NCBI GenBank assembly: GCA_041910015.1
Contig: JAYRRR010000038.1
Span: 1 to 24,608, forward strand
From: RPQJ01 sp041910015
GTDB taxonomy: Bacteria; Pseudomonadota; Gammaproteobacteria; Steroidobacterales; Steroidobacteraceae
Length of the DNA stretch: 24,608 nucleotides
Direction of reading: 5' to 3'
The translations under genes and the position numbers were made by a program. Under the pieces are notes generated by a model. The model saw only the letters and a list, made by a program, of their open reading frames with translations. It was not told the DNA's origin and did no database searches. Below, in pieces: positions 14,633 to 23,646 of the stretch. Within the stretch, counting starts at the first letter, position 1. Each line of letters starts with the position of its first letter.

Positions 14633-14667
14633 CCGACGCCAGCATCCACGCCACGGAGTACGCAGCG

Positions 14668-15411
14668 ATGTTCAACGTCACGACCCTCGCCGTCATCCTC
14701 GTCCTGATCGTCGTGTTCGCGACGCAGATCTTCAGGATCCTCAACGAGTACGAGCGCGGCGTCATCTTCACGTTCGGCCGCTACACCGGCGTGAAGGGCC
14801 CGGGCCTGATCATCCTGATTCCGCTGATCCAGCGCATGGTCAAGGTCGACCTGCGCGTGATCGTGCTCGACGTCCCGACCCAGGACGTCATCTCGCGCGA
14901 CAACGTCTCGGTCAAGGTCAACGCGGTCATCTACTTCCGCATCGTCGAGCCAGACAAGGCGATCATCCAGGTCGCGAGCCCGTTCGAGGCGACCAGCCAG
15001 CTCGCGCAGACGACGCTGCGCTCGGTGCTCGGCCAGCACGAGCTCGACGAGATGCTGTCGCAGCGCGAGAAGCTCAACGTCGACATCCAGCGCATTCTCG
15101 ATTCCGCCACCGACGCCTGGGGCATCAAGGTGACCAACGTCGAGATCAAGCACGTCGACCTCGACGAGACCATGATCCGCGCCATGGCCAAGCAGGCCGA
15201 GGCGGAGCGCACGCGACGCGCCAAGATCATCCATGCCGAGGGCGAGAAGCAGGCGGCGCAGATGCTCGTCGATGCCGCACGCATGCTGGGCGAGGAGCCC
15301 AAGGCGCTGCAGTTGCGCTATCTGCAGACGGTGGCGGACCTGTCGAACGAAAAGAGCACGACCATCGTCTTCCCGCTGCCGATAGACTTGCTGAAGCCAT
15401 TCGTGCAGTAA
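14668..15411 (+). CDS. Slipin (stomatin/SPFH-domain protein)
   Basis: This 247-residue protein has one N-terminal membrane segment (about 5-22) and then the SPFH/Band 7 domain, with NEYERGVIFTFGRYTGVKGPGL at its start and QDVISRDNVSVKVNAVIYFRI, AQTTLRSVLGQHELDEMLSQRE and WGIKVTNVEIKHVDL following. A charged coiled-coil segment (MAKQAEAERTRRAKIIHAEGEKQAAQ) and a short hydrophobic end (IVFPLPIDLL) complete the slipin pattern. Slipins assemble into membrane rings and organise lipid microdomains; the upstream NfeD protease is their conserved partner. GGAG lies about nine bases before the ATG. Probably co-transcribed with nfeD. Confidence 0.93.
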   Translation: MFNVTTLAVILVLIVVFATQIFRILNEYERGVIFTFGRYTGVKGPGLIILIPLIQRMVKVDLRVIVLDVPTQDVISRDNVSVKVNAVIYFRIVEPDKAIIQVASPFEATSQLAQTTLRSVLGQHELDEMLSQREKLNVDIQRILDSATDAWGIKVTNVEIKHVDLDETMIRAMAKQAEAERTRRAKIIHAEGEKQAAQMLVDAARMLGEEPKALQLRYLQTVADLSNEKSTTIVFPLPIDLLKPFVQ

Positions 15412-15432
15412 CCCGGGCCGCCCGCACCCGGG
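15412..15432. terminator. Weak hairpin between convergent slipin and hrpA genes
   Basis: Two CCCGGG copies (15412-15417 and 15427-15432) can pair around a nine-base loop directly after the slipin stop codon. There is no T tract on either strand, so intrinsic termination is doubtful; the placement between convergent genes is the main support. Confidence 0.25.
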
Positions 15433-15454
15433 AGGCGCCGCATGGCTCCATGCA

Positions 15455-18400
15455 TCACGCGGGGCGGGGCCTCCCGGCCTGCTCCGCCCGCGGTCGCGCA
15501 CCGGCCACGCCGCGCACTTCACGACGCGCGAGGTCCTGCTGCTCATCGAGACGTTTCGCCGACACGGGCAGGCGCGTCCGCAGATCCTGCGCGAACAGCG
15601 ACAGGCGGAACTCCTCGATCATCCAGCGCAGGCGCTCGCGTTCCGTCGTCGGTGCGTCGGCCGGAGCCGTGGCATCGAGCCGTCGCAGGTTCGTCTCGTA
15701 GCCCGCCACCTCGGCCTGCAGCTTTCGATCCCGTGCCACGTCGCCGCGCGCACGATCGAGCCGCCGCGCCATGGCGCGCACGTACTTCGGCAACTGGGGC
15801 CACCAGACGGCGGGCGTGCGGCGGATCCAGCCCGGCGCCAGCAACGCATCGACGTGCCGCGTCACGGAATCGCGGACCGGCGCGAGGACCGGCGCCGCCA
15901 TCGAGTCGAGTGCCGCCCGCACGTCCTTGAGTGCCATCAGCACGGAACGCGCGACGCGGGCGACTTCGGCGCCGCGCTCGACGACGTCGGCGCGTCCGCG
16001 CTCGACCCGCATCTCGAACGCGGCGCGTGTGCGGACCGCCCCGGCGATATCCGTTTCGGCCTGCTCCGTCGTGCCGAACACGGCTTCGGCGACGGCCCGG
16101 TCGGCGATCTCGTCGAGCAGTTCGCGGCCGAGGCCCCCGGCGGCCGCGAGCAGCGTGAATTCGTGGTCGCCGGCCAGCGTGCGCCGCACCATCTCGTGCT
16201 GCTGCGGCAGGGCCAGCGCCGCCAGTCGCACGAGCCCGTCGTAGGTGGCACGGCGCGCGGCCACCTCGCTGGTGTACAGACGCAGACGCACGCTGCCGTC
16301 CTCGTCCTTGATGCCCGGCCAGGCGCGCAGACGCAGACCGGCGCTGCGGACCGTCACCTCCGCCGGCATGTCGCCAAAGTCCCAGGACCGCACGCCGGCC
16401 CGTTCCCATTCGTGCACGGTGCCGCCGAAAGGCGTGGCCCCGACCTGCGCACGCAATTCGTCGTGCAGCGTATCGAGGTCACGGCTCTCGTGCAGGACCT
16501 TGCCGGACGCCGGGTCGAGCACGCGTACGTGGAAGCTCAGCCACGGCGGCAAGGCAATCGCGGCGACATCCGCAGGCTCGACCACCTGGCCGGCCTCGCG
16601 CGTGACGAACGTGGCCAGGCGCGCGAACAGCGAGCCCTCGCCGAACGCCCCGACGCCCGTCAGAAAGCGCCCGGCCGCCTCGGGAATCGGCACGATTTCG
16701 CGCCGCACGTCCTTCGGCAGGCCGCGCAGCAGATGGACGACCTTGTCGTGCAGCCAGCCGGGCACCAGCCATTCGAGCCGCTGCGGGTCCAGCGATCGCA
16801 GCAGCGGCAGCGGCACGTCCAGCGTGATGCCGTCGTCGGTCGCTGTGGTGTCGAAGCGATAGTGCAGCGCCAGCGTGTTGCCGTGCACGTCGAGCGATGC
16901 GGGGTAGTCGGTGCCACGCAACTCCGGCAGCGGCCCCGCCAGATGCACGTCCTCGGGGGCATCGAGCAGGCGCGGCCGCACACGCTCGTCCTGCCGCCAC
17001 CAGTGCTCGAACGCACGCGTGGTCGCGACGGGCGCCGGAATCCGCTCGAGGTAGAAGCGGACCAGGGCTGCGTCGCCGGCCAGCAGGTCGCGGCGGCGCA
17101 GGCAGGCTTCGACCTGCTCGAGCCGGGCGCGCGTCGCTTCGTTGCGCTCGAGGAACGCGAACCGCATCGCGGCGTTGCGCCGCACCAGCGCCTCCTCGAC
17201 GAACATGCGGCGCGCGGCGGCGGCGTCCACGGTCGCGAAGGCGACGCGTCGGCCGCTGCTCAGCACGCGGCCGTACAGCGTAACGGTCTCGCGCGCGAAC
17301 GCCATGCCCTTGCGTGCGTCCCATTCGGCCTCACCATACGTCCGGCGCACCAGGTGCGCGCCCGCCGACTCGATCCACGACGGTTGCACCTGCGCCACCA
17401 TGCGCGCGTAGAGCCGGTGGGTCTCGACGAGACTCGCGGCGACGATCCAGTGCGGCGAGCGCTTCTGCAACGGCGTGCCGGGCGCGATCACGAAACGCGC
17501 GTCGCGGGCACCCAGGTAGGTGCGGGCCTCGTCGAGCACGCCGATGCCGCCGAGCAGGCCGGTGAGCAGCGTCTGGTGCAGCACCGCCCTGGAGACAGGC
17601 TTCGCGTCCCCCGGCGGCTGCGGTCGCGCCAGCGACCGGCTCATGTCCGCGAGCTGGTCGCGCAAGTCCGCCCACTCACGCATGCGCAGGAACGACAGGA
17701 AATTCTCGCGGCACCAGTGGCGCAGCACGCGATTGCCGCCGGCCGCCGGTTCGCGCGACGCCTGCCAGAGATTCAGCACCGCGACGAAGTCCGAGCGCTC
17801 GTCGGCGAACTGTGCATGCTTCTCGTCAGCGGCCCCGGTCTTGTCGGATGGCCGCTCGCGTGGGTCTGCGATGCTCAGGAACGCGACGATCGTGAGACAC
17901 GGGTCGAGACAACCCGTGCGGCCCGCTTCGACCAGGATGCGCGCAAGCCGCGGGTCGACGGGCAGCGTCGCCATGTGCCGCCCGAGCCGCGTGATGCGAC
18001 GCTCGCCGTCGACGGCGCCGAGCTCCTGCAGCAGGCGGTAGCCGTCGTTGAGCAGACGGGCATCGGGCGCGTCGAGGAACGGAAAGTCTTCGGGTCCGCC
18101 GAGGCCGAGCGCCGCCATTTGCAGCACCAGGCTCGCGAGGTTGGTGCGCAGGATCTCGGGCTCGGTGTAGCGCGGGCGGGCGAGATAGTCGGCCTCGGCA
18201 TAGAGCCGGATGCAGATGCCATCGCCCTCGCGCCCGCAGCGGCCGCGACGCTGGTCGGCGCTGGCCTGCGAGACAGGCTCGATGGGCAGACGCTGGAACT
18301 TGGCGCGCGGACTGTAGCGGCTCACGCGCGCAAGCCCGGCGTCGATCACGAAGCGCACGCCCGGGATGGTCAGCGAAGTCTCCGCCACGTTGGTCGCCAG

Positions 18401-19291
18401 CACGACCCGGCGCCGCTCGTGCGCGGCGAAGATCCGCTCCTGCTCCGGGCCGGCGAGACGGCCGTACAGCGGCAGCACGTCCCAGGTCACACGGCTGCGG
18501 GTCAGCAGTTCGCGCGTCTCGAGGATCTGCTTCTCGCCCGGCAGGAACACCAGCGCGTCGCCGCGTATGCCGCGGGAATCGGCGTCGAGCGACTCGAGCG
18601 CGTCGCGCACGGCCTCGGGCAGCGGCGGAGCCTCCTCGTCCTCCTCGGCGAGCGGACGGTAGCGAACCTCGACCGGCCAGGCCTGGCCCTCGACGTCGAT
18701 GACGGGCGCGCCGCCGAAGTACCCGGCGAAGCGCTGCGTCTCGATGGTCGCCGAGGTGACGATGAGCCTGAGGTCGGGGCGCCGCGGCAGGATCCGCTGA
18801 CAGACGCCGAGCAGGAAGTCGACGTTGAGGTTGCGCTCGTGCGCCTCGTCGACGATCAGCGTGTCGTAACGCCGCAGCAGCGGGTCGCGTTCGAGTTCGC
18901 GCAGCAGCAGCCCGTCGGTCATCAGCTTGACGAGCGTGCGCGGGCTGGTGCGGTCGACGAAGCGGACCTGGTAGCCGACGAGGTCGCCGGTCGTCGTGCC
19001 GAGCTCGGCGCTGATCCGGTTCGCGAGGGCCTGGGCCGCGATGCGGCGCGGCTGCGTGTGGCCGATCAGGCCCTCGATGCCGCGGCCGATCCCGAGACAG
19101 ATCTTCGGCAACTGCGTGCTCTTGCCGCTGCCGGTGGCGCCACTGACGATGACGACCTGATGACTGCGGATGGCGTCTGCGATCTCCTCGCGCCGCGCGT
19201 GCACGGGCAGCGTGTCGTCGTAGTGGATCGGCGGCACGGAGGCGCGCCGCACCGCGAGGCGTGCCGCGGCGTTGGCGGCCGGCGCGGTCAT
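15455..19291 (-). CDS. hrpA: ATP-dependent RNA helicase HrpA (DEAH family)
   Basis: HrpA is a large DEAH-box RNA helicase; in E. coli it acts in mRNA processing and on stalled ribosomes. The 1278-residue length is close to E. coli HrpA (1300). Helicase motifs are present in order: Walker A GATGSGKST (51-59), Ia TQPRRIAA (about 79-86), DEAH (148-151), SAT (180-182), the motif V region TNVAETSLTIPG and motif VI QRRGRCGRE. After the helicase core come the HA2/OB region and the long C-terminal HrpA-specific domain. It lacks the roughly 50-residue extension that E. coli HrpA has before Walker A. The ATG at 19291 follows the mazG stop by four bases; an apparent 216-codon extension upstream is only the mazG region in another frame. 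Confidence 0.95.
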   Translation of the reverse strand: MTAPAANAAARLAVRRASVPPIHYDDTLPVHARREEIADAIRSHQVVIVSGATGSGKSTQLPKICLGIGRGIEGLIGHTQPRRIAAQALANRISAELGTTTGDLVGYQVRFVDRTSPRTLVKLMTDGLLLRELERDPLLRRYDTLIVDEAHERNLNVDFLLGVCQRILPRRPDLRLIVTSATIETQRFAGYFGGAPVIDVEGQAWPVEVRYRPLAEEDEEAPPLPEAVRDALESLDADSRGIRGDALVFLPGEKQILETRELLTRSRVTWDVLPLYGRLAGPEQERIFAAHERRRVVLATNVAETSLTIPGVRFVIDAGLARVSRYSPRAKFQRLPIEPVSQASADQRRGRCGREGDGICIRLYAEADYLARPRYTEPEILRTNLASLVLQMAALGLGGPEDFPFLDAPDARLLNDGYRLLQELGAVDGERRITRLGRHMATLPVDPRLARILVEAGRTGCLDPCLTIVAFLSIADPRERPSDKTGAADEKHAQFADERSDFVAVLNLWQASREPAAGGNRVLRHWCRENFLSFLRMREWADLRDQLADMSRSLARPQPPGDAKPVSRAVLHQTLLTGLLGGIGVLDEARTYLGARDARFVIAPGTPLQKRSPHWIVAASLVETHRLYARMVAQVQPSWIESAGAHLVRRTYGEAEWDARKGMAFARETVTLYGRVLSSGRRVAFATVDAAAARRMFVEEALVRRNAAMRFAFLERNEATRARLEQVEACLRRRDLLAGDAALVRFYLERIPAPVATTRAFEHWWRQDERVRPRLLDAPEDVHLAGPLPELRGTDYPASLDVHGNTLALHYRFDTTATDDGITLDVPLPLLRSLDPQRLEWLVPGWLHDKVVHLLRGLPKDVRREIVPIPEAAGRFLTGVGAFGEGSLFARLATFVTREAGQVVEPADVAAIALPPWLSFHVRVLDPASGKVLHESRDLDTLHDELRAQVGATPFGGTVHEWERAGVRSWDFGDMPAEVTVRSAGLRLRAWPGIKDEDGSVRLRLYTSEVAARRATYDGLVRLAALALPQQHEMVRRTLAGDHEFTLLAAAGGLGRELLDEIADRAVAEAVFGTTEQAETDIAGAVRTRAAFEMRVERGRADVVERGAEVARVARSVLMALKDVRAALDSMAAPVLAPVRDSVTRHVDALLAPGWIRRTPAVWWPQLPKYVRAMARRLDRARGDVARDRKLQAEVAGYETNLRRLDATAPADAPTTERERLRWMIEEFRLSLFAQDLRTRLPVSAKRLDEQQDLARREVRGVAGARPRAEQAGRPRPA

Positions 19292-19295
19292 CGGC

Positions 19296-20078
19296 TCAGC
19301 CGAGCTCGCGCTTGGCGAGCAACCACAGCGTCTCGAGATGCGCCATGTCCACCTCGTCTGGCCGCCGTCCTTCGCGGGCGAGCAGCGCCTCGACGTGACG
19401 GAAGCGGCGCTCGAACTTGCCATTGGCATCGCGCAGCGCGCCTTCGGGCTCGATGCCGAGATGGCGCGCCGTCTGCGCCAGCGAAAAGAGCACGTCGCCG
19501 AGTTCGGCACGCGCGGCATCCGGGCGGCCCGCCTCGATCTCGTGCTGCAGCTCGGCGATTTCCTCGCGCACCTTGTCGAGCACGCCCGCCGCGTCGGCCC
19601 AGTCGAAGCCCGCCTTCGCCGCCCGCGAGCCCAGCTTGGTCGCGCGCGTGAGCGCGGGCAGACCGAGCGTGACGCCGTCGAGCACGCCGGTGCCCTGTCC
19701 CCTCGCCGCGCGCTCCGCGCGCTTGTGCGCTTCCCAGGCCTGCGTCTGCGCTTCTGCGTCGCCGATCTTCGCGTCGCCGAAGACGTGCGGATGCCGGCGC
19801 TCGAGCTTTTCGGCAATGGCACCGGCCACGGCGTCGAAGTCGAACAGGTGCCGCTCCTCGGCGATGCGGGCCTGGAACACGACCTGGAACAGCACGTCCC
19901 CCAGCTCGTCGCGGACCGCGTCGGGATCTCCGCGCGCAATGGCGTCGGCGAGCTCGTAGGCTTCCTCGATCGTGTGCGGCGCGATCGAAGACCAGTCCTG
20001 CTGGCGGTCCCATGGGCAGCCGCGCTGCGGATCGCGCAGCCGCTCCATGATCCGCATCAGCCGTTCGAGGTTGCTCAC
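19296..20078 (-). CDS. mazG: Nucleoside triphosphate pyrophosphohydrolase MazG
   Basis: MazG hydrolyses NTPs and dNTPs to monophosphates and pyrophosphate, cleaning non-canonical nucleotides and, in E. coli, dampening the stringent response. The 260-residue length matches E. coli MazG (263). Two tandem all-alpha pyrophosphatase halves are seen: the first with RGCPWDRQQ (about 19-27), EEAYEL (about 38-43) and DELGDVLFQVVFQ (about 57-69); the second with EEIAELQHEI and AELGDVLFSLAQTARH. The start is a GTG at 20078 that overlaps the nudL stop (GTGA), and hrpA follows four bases after the stop. The tight spacing indicates one transcript. Confidence 0.95.
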   Translation of the reverse strand: MSNLERLMRIMERLRDPQRGCPWDRQQDWSSIAPHTIEEAYELADAIARGDPDAVRDELGDVLFQVVFQARIAEERHLFDFDAVAGAIAEKLERRHPHVFGDAKIGDAEAQTQAWEAHKRAERAARGQGTGVLDGVTLGLPALTRATKLGSRAAKAGFDWADAAGVLDKVREEIAELQHEIEAGRPDAARAELGDVLFSLAQTARHLGIEPEGALRDANGKFERRFRHVEALLAREGRRPDEVDMAHLETLWLLAKRELG

Positions 20079-20737
20079 GGCACGTTTCCGTCCAGCAGTT
20101 GCGCCAGGCTGAGCAGCATGTTCGCCGTGGCGCCCCAGATCTGGCGGCCCTGGTACGGGATGTCGTAGGTGATCACGGTGAAGCCGGAATAGTGGCGGTC
20201 GCGGGGCACGTAGTTCGCGCGGTCGAGCAGAAACTCGAGCGGCACCTCGAAGACGTCTTCGACTTCCTCGACGTCGAGCGCGAGCGTGAATCCCGGGCGC
20301 ACGAACGCGACGACCGGCGTCACACGGAAGCCAGTGATCACGACGTGGTCGCGCAGGTAACCGGTGAGACTCACGTATTGGGGCTCGAGCCCGATCTCCT
20401 CCTGCGCTTCGCGCAAGGCCGCGGCCCAGGGGCCCGTGTCCGTGGCTTCGATGCGTCCACCGGGGAAACTGACCTGCCCCGCGTGGTTCTTGAGGTGCGA
20501 CGCCCGCAGCGTGAGCAGCACGTGCAGGCCCGTGGGCCGCTCGACGAGCGGTACGAGCACGGCGGCCCGCGAGAGCTGAGTCGGCAGCAGGCGGCGCAGC
20601 GATTCGATCTGGTCTGGCGTCAGGCTTGCCGCGTAGGGCATCTCCGGCTCGCGACCGGCCTCGCTGCCGCGCAGCCGGCTCTCGATGCGTTCGCGCAGCG
20701 ACCAGCGTGTTTCGTCGGACGACGCCGTCAATGTCAA
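20075..20737 (-). CDS. Nudix hydrolase, CoA pyrophosphatase (NudL-like)
   Basis: The enzyme probably cleaves coenzyme A and related nucleotides. The CoA-type signature HLKNHAGQVSFPGG runs directly into the Nudix box (GGRIEATD...REAQEEIGL, roughly residues 93-117), including the catalytic REAQEE core. About 220 residues result if translation starts at the TTG at 20737, one base after the fumC stop, where GGGGGA lies six bases upstream. A GTG at 20776 inside fumC would add 13 residues but has no ribosome binding site; an ATG at 20641 would start just before the conserved domain. The stop overlaps the mazG GTG. The gene lies between fumC and mazG in one operon, a pairing of two nucleotide-cleaning enzymes. 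Confidence 0.9.
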   Translation of the reverse strand: MTLTASSDETRWSLRERIESRLRGSEAGREPEMPYAASLTPDQIESLRRLLPTQLSRAAVLVPLVERPTGLHVLLTLRASHLKNHAGQVSFPGGRIEATDTGPWAAALREAQEEIGLEPQYVSLTGYLRDHVVITGFRVTPVVAFVRPGFTLALDVEEVEDVFEVPLEFLLDRANYVPRDRHYSGFTVITYDIPYQGRQIWGATANMLLSLAQLLDGNVP

Positions 20738-20738
20738 T

Positions 20739-22154
20739 TCAGTCCCCCGACGCCGACCGGCCGCGTTCGCCGCCACGCGTGAGGTCGGCCGGGTCGAGCA
20801 GTCGCGCGAGCCGCTCGCGCCCGAGGTCGGTCATCTCGTCGGCGACGTCCAGGATCGGCCGTCCTTCCGCATAGGCGCGCTTGGCGATGGCCGCCGCCTT
20901 GTCGTAGCCGATGACGGGGTTCAGTGCCGTCACCAGCATCGGATTGCGCCCGAGCGCCAGCGCGAGCTGCCGCGTGTTCACCGCGAAGCCCGCGATCGAG
21001 CTGCGCGCCAGCGTCCGGCACGCGGCGGCCAGCAGTTCAGTGCTCTGCAGCAGGTTGTAGGCGATCAGGGGCAGCATGACGTTCAACTGGAAGTTTCCCG
21101 ACTGGCCCGCGATGCCGACCGTGACGTCGTTGCCCAGCACCTGCGCCGCGACCATGGCGACGGCTTCCGGCACGACCGGATTGACCTTGCCCGGCATGAT
21201 GCTGCTGCCCGGCTGCAGCGCCGGAAGCCCGATTTCCGCGAGCCCTGCGAGCGGCCCGCTGTTCATCCAGCGCAGGTCGTTGGCGATCTTCATCAGCACC
21301 ACGGCGAGCGTGCGCAAGTGGCCCGACAGTTCGACCGCGGTGTCCTGCGATGCCAGCGCGGCGAAGAAATCGCGTGCCGGCCGCAGGTCGAGACCCGTTT
21401 GTCGCGACAACTGCGCCGCGACCAGCGGCGCGAAGCGCGGATCGACGTTGACGCCGGTGCCGACGGCCGTGCCGCCCTGGGCGAGCGCATGCAGCCGCGG
21501 CCGGCAGCCCTGCAGCCGCGCCGCCGCGTCCTCGAGCTGGGTGCGCCAGGCGCCCATCTCCTGCGCGAGCGTCACGGGCATCGCGTCCATCAGGTGCGTG
21601 CGGCCCGTCTTGACGTGCTCACCGACGTCGCCGGCCTTGCGGGCAATCGTGTCGACGAGTTCCCTGAGCGCGGGCAGCAGCGTCTTCGACAACGCGAGCG
21701 CGGCGCTCAGGTGGATGGCCGTGGGGATGACGTCGTTGCTGCTCTGGCCACGGTTGACGTGATCGTTGGGATGGACGGCGAGCGAACCGCCGTCGGCGTA
21801 CTGCGTCGCGAGCCGGGCGATCACCTCGTTCGCGTTCATGTTCGTGCTGGTGCCCGATCCCGTCTGGAACACGTCGACGGGGAAGTGGGCATCGTGCCCG
21901 CCTTCGGCGACTTCGAGGGCGGCGCGCTGGATGGCCGCCGCCCGGGTCCTGTCGAGGTCGCCGAGTTCCAGGTTGGCGCCTGCCGCCGCCCACTTGATGA
22001 GCCCGAGCGCGCCGATGAAGGCGCGCGGCATCGTGAGCCCGCTGATCGGGAAGTTCTGGATCGCACGCTGGGTCTGCGATCCCCACAGGGCGTGCGCGGG
22101 CACGCGGGTTTCCCCCATGCTGTCGCGTTCGACGCGGTAGTCGGTGTCGGCCAT
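20739..22154 (-). CDS. fumC: Class II fumarate hydratase
   Basis: FumC interconverts fumarate and malate in the citric acid cycle. It is the oxygen-stable, iron-free class and works as a tetramer. The 471-residue length fits E. coli FumC (467). The superfamily signature GSSIMPGKVNP is at about 316-326, the catalytic His187 lies in GRTHLMDAMPVT, and substrate segments TGSGTSTNMNANE (about 98-110) and HPNDHVNRGQSSND (about 128-141) are intact. The ATG at 22154 has CGGAG about six bases upstream; an in-frame extension into the intergenic region is not needed. It heads the fumC-nudL-mazG-hrpA transcript and is divergent from purB. Confidence 0.96.
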   Translation of the reverse strand: MADTDYRVERDSMGETRVPAHALWGSQTQRAIQNFPISGLTMPRAFIGALGLIKWAAAGANLELGDLDRTRAAAIQRAALEVAEGGHDAHFPVDVFQTGSGTSTNMNANEVIARLATQYADGGSLAVHPNDHVNRGQSSNDVIPTAIHLSAALALSKTLLPALRELVDTIARKAGDVGEHVKTGRTHLMDAMPVTLAQEMGAWRTQLEDAAARLQGCRPRLHALAQGGTAVGTGVNVDPRFAPLVAAQLSRQTGLDLRPARDFFAALASQDTAVELSGHLRTLAVVLMKIANDLRWMNSGPLAGLAEIGLPALQPGSSIMPGKVNPVVPEAVAMVAAQVLGNDVTVGIAGQSGNFQLNVMLPLIAYNLLQSTELLAAACRTLARSSIAGFAVNTRQLALALGRNPMLVTALNPVIGYDKAAAIAKRAYAEGRPILDVADEMTDLGRERLARLLDPADLTRGGERGRSASGD

Positions 22155-22233
22155 GTGCGCTCCGGGACCCGCGGAGGCGCCCGGACGGGGCCCTGCGGTA
22201 TCATCCCGGATCGTAGCACCTCCCGGATTGCCC

Positions 22234-23601
22234 ATGAGCCTCACTCCCCTGACCGCGCTCTCTCCCGTGGACGGGCGCTACGCCGCGCGCTGCGCCGAAT
22301 TGCGGGAGATCTTCAGCGAGCAGGGGCTGATCCACGCCCGCGTGCGGGTCGAGATCGCCTGGCTGCGCGGCCTCGCCGCCGAGCGGCACATTCCGGAACT
22401 GCGCGGTCTCGGGCCGGCGGACCTGGCCGCCGCGCAGCACGTCGCCGACACGTTCGACGAAGACGATGCCGCGGCCGTCAAGACGTTCGAGCGCGAGACG
22501 AATCACGACGTCAAGGCGGTCGAGTACCTGATCAAGCAGAAGCTGTCGAGGCACGCCGCGTGGCAGTCGCGCATCGAGTTCGTGCACTTCGCCTGCACGT
22601 CGGAAGACATCAACAACCTCTCCTACGCGCTCATGTGCCGCGAGGCGCGGGACAGGGTGCTGCTGCCGCACCTCGACGCGCTGCTCGGCGCGCTGCGCTC
22701 GATGGCGCATGCGCACGCGGACGACGCCATGATGTCGCGCACGCACGGGCAGGCCGCGACGCCCACCACGCTCGGCAAGGAAGTGGCGGTCTTCGTGCAC
22801 CGGCTGAGGACGGCCCGCGACGCCTTCGCGGCCGTGCCGATCCGCGGCAAGATCAACGGCGCGGTCGGCAACTACAACGCGCACGTCGCGGCCTACCCGG
22901 AAGTCGACTGGCCGCACGTCGCGCAACGGCTCGTCGAGTCGCTGGGCCTGCAGTGGAACCCGTACACCACGCAGATCGAGCCGCACGACTGGGACGCCGA
23001 GTACTTCGACGCCCTCGCCCGCTGCAACTCGATCCTCGTCGACCTGTGCCGCGACTTCTGGGGTTACGTGTCGCTGGGCTACTTCCGGCAGAAGGTCGTG
23101 GCGGGCGAAGTCGGCTCGTCGACGATGCCGCACAAGGTCAACCCGATCGACTTCGAGAATGCCGAGGGCAACTTCGGCGTCGCCAACGCGCTGCTGCGCT
23201 TCCTCGCCGAGAAGCTGCCGGTCTCGCGCTGGCAGCGCGACCTCACCGACTCGACCGTCCAGCGCAACATCGGCGTCGCGCTGGCGCACGCGGACGTCGC
23301 GGTGCAGTCCGTGTCACGCGGTCTCGCGCGGCTGGAGGTCGACCGCACCGCGCTCGCGGCGGACCTCGCGCGCAACTGGGAACTGCTGGCCGAGCCGATC
23401 CAGACCGTCATGCGCCGCTATGGCGTGCCGGGCGCCTACGAGCAACTGAAGACGCTCACGCGCGGTCGCCGCATCGACGCCGAAGCGATCGCACGCTTCG
23501 TCGACGGCCTGCCCGTTCCCGACGCCGAAAAGCAGCGGCTCAAGCAGCTCACGCCGGCGAGCTATGTCGGCGTCGCGGCGCGTCTGGCGCGCGACGTCTG
23601 A
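22234..23601 (+). CDS. purB: Adenylosuccinate lyase
   Basis: PurB releases fumarate in two purine-synthesis steps: SAICAR to AICAR, and adenylosuccinate to AMP. The 455-residue protein matches E. coli PurB (456) in length and shows LTALSPVDGRYA at the N-terminus, TSEDINNLSYAL (about 122-133), SRTHGQAATPTTLGKE with His171 (about 168-183) and the signature GSSTMPHKVNP at about 294-304. The ATG at 22234 gives the family length; earlier in-frame starts overlap fumC. A TATCAT sequence at 22199-22204 could be a -10 box, with no clear -35. It belongs to the same superfamily as the divergent fumC, and its product fumarate is the FumC substrate. Confidence 0.97.
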   Translation: MSLTPLTALSPVDGRYAARCAELREIFSEQGLIHARVRVEIAWLRGLAAERHIPELRGLGPADLAAAQHVADTFDEDDAAAVKTFERETNHDVKAVEYLIKQKLSRHAAWQSRIEFVHFACTSEDINNLSYALMCREARDRVLLPHLDALLGALRSMAHAHADDAMMSRTHGQAATPTTLGKEVAVFVHRLRTARDAFAAVPIRGKINGAVGNYNAHVAAYPEVDWPHVAQRLVESLGLQWNPYTTQIEPHDWDAEYFDALARCNSILVDLCRDFWGYVSLGYFRQKVVAGEVGSSTMPHKVNPIDFENAEGNFGVANALLRFLAEKLPVSRWQRDLTDSTVQRNIGVALAHADVAVQSVSRGLARLEVDRTALAADLARNWELLAEPIQTVMRRYGVPGAYEQLKTLTRGRRIDAEAIARFVDGLPVPDAEKQRLKQLTPASYVGVAARLARDV

Positions 23602-23646
23602 GCGCGGCGCGCTGCCACTTTGACATAACGGCGGAAAATCGCTGCC

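Noticed and set aside
15854..19651. 1265-codon open frame on the plus strand
   Set aside because: It is antisense to hrpA and mazG, caused by high GC at third positions; its translation shows no recognisable domain.
19292..19939. 216-codon N-terminal extension of HrpA
   Set aside because: The stretch is Ser/Arg/Ala-rich out-of-frame sequence of mazG; the HrpA homology begins after the ATG at 19291.
23620..23625. Perfect TTGACA upstream of the GNAT gene
   Set aside because: At 16-18 bases downstream there is no -10-like sequence and the position would fall on the start codon, so a promoter here is not supported.
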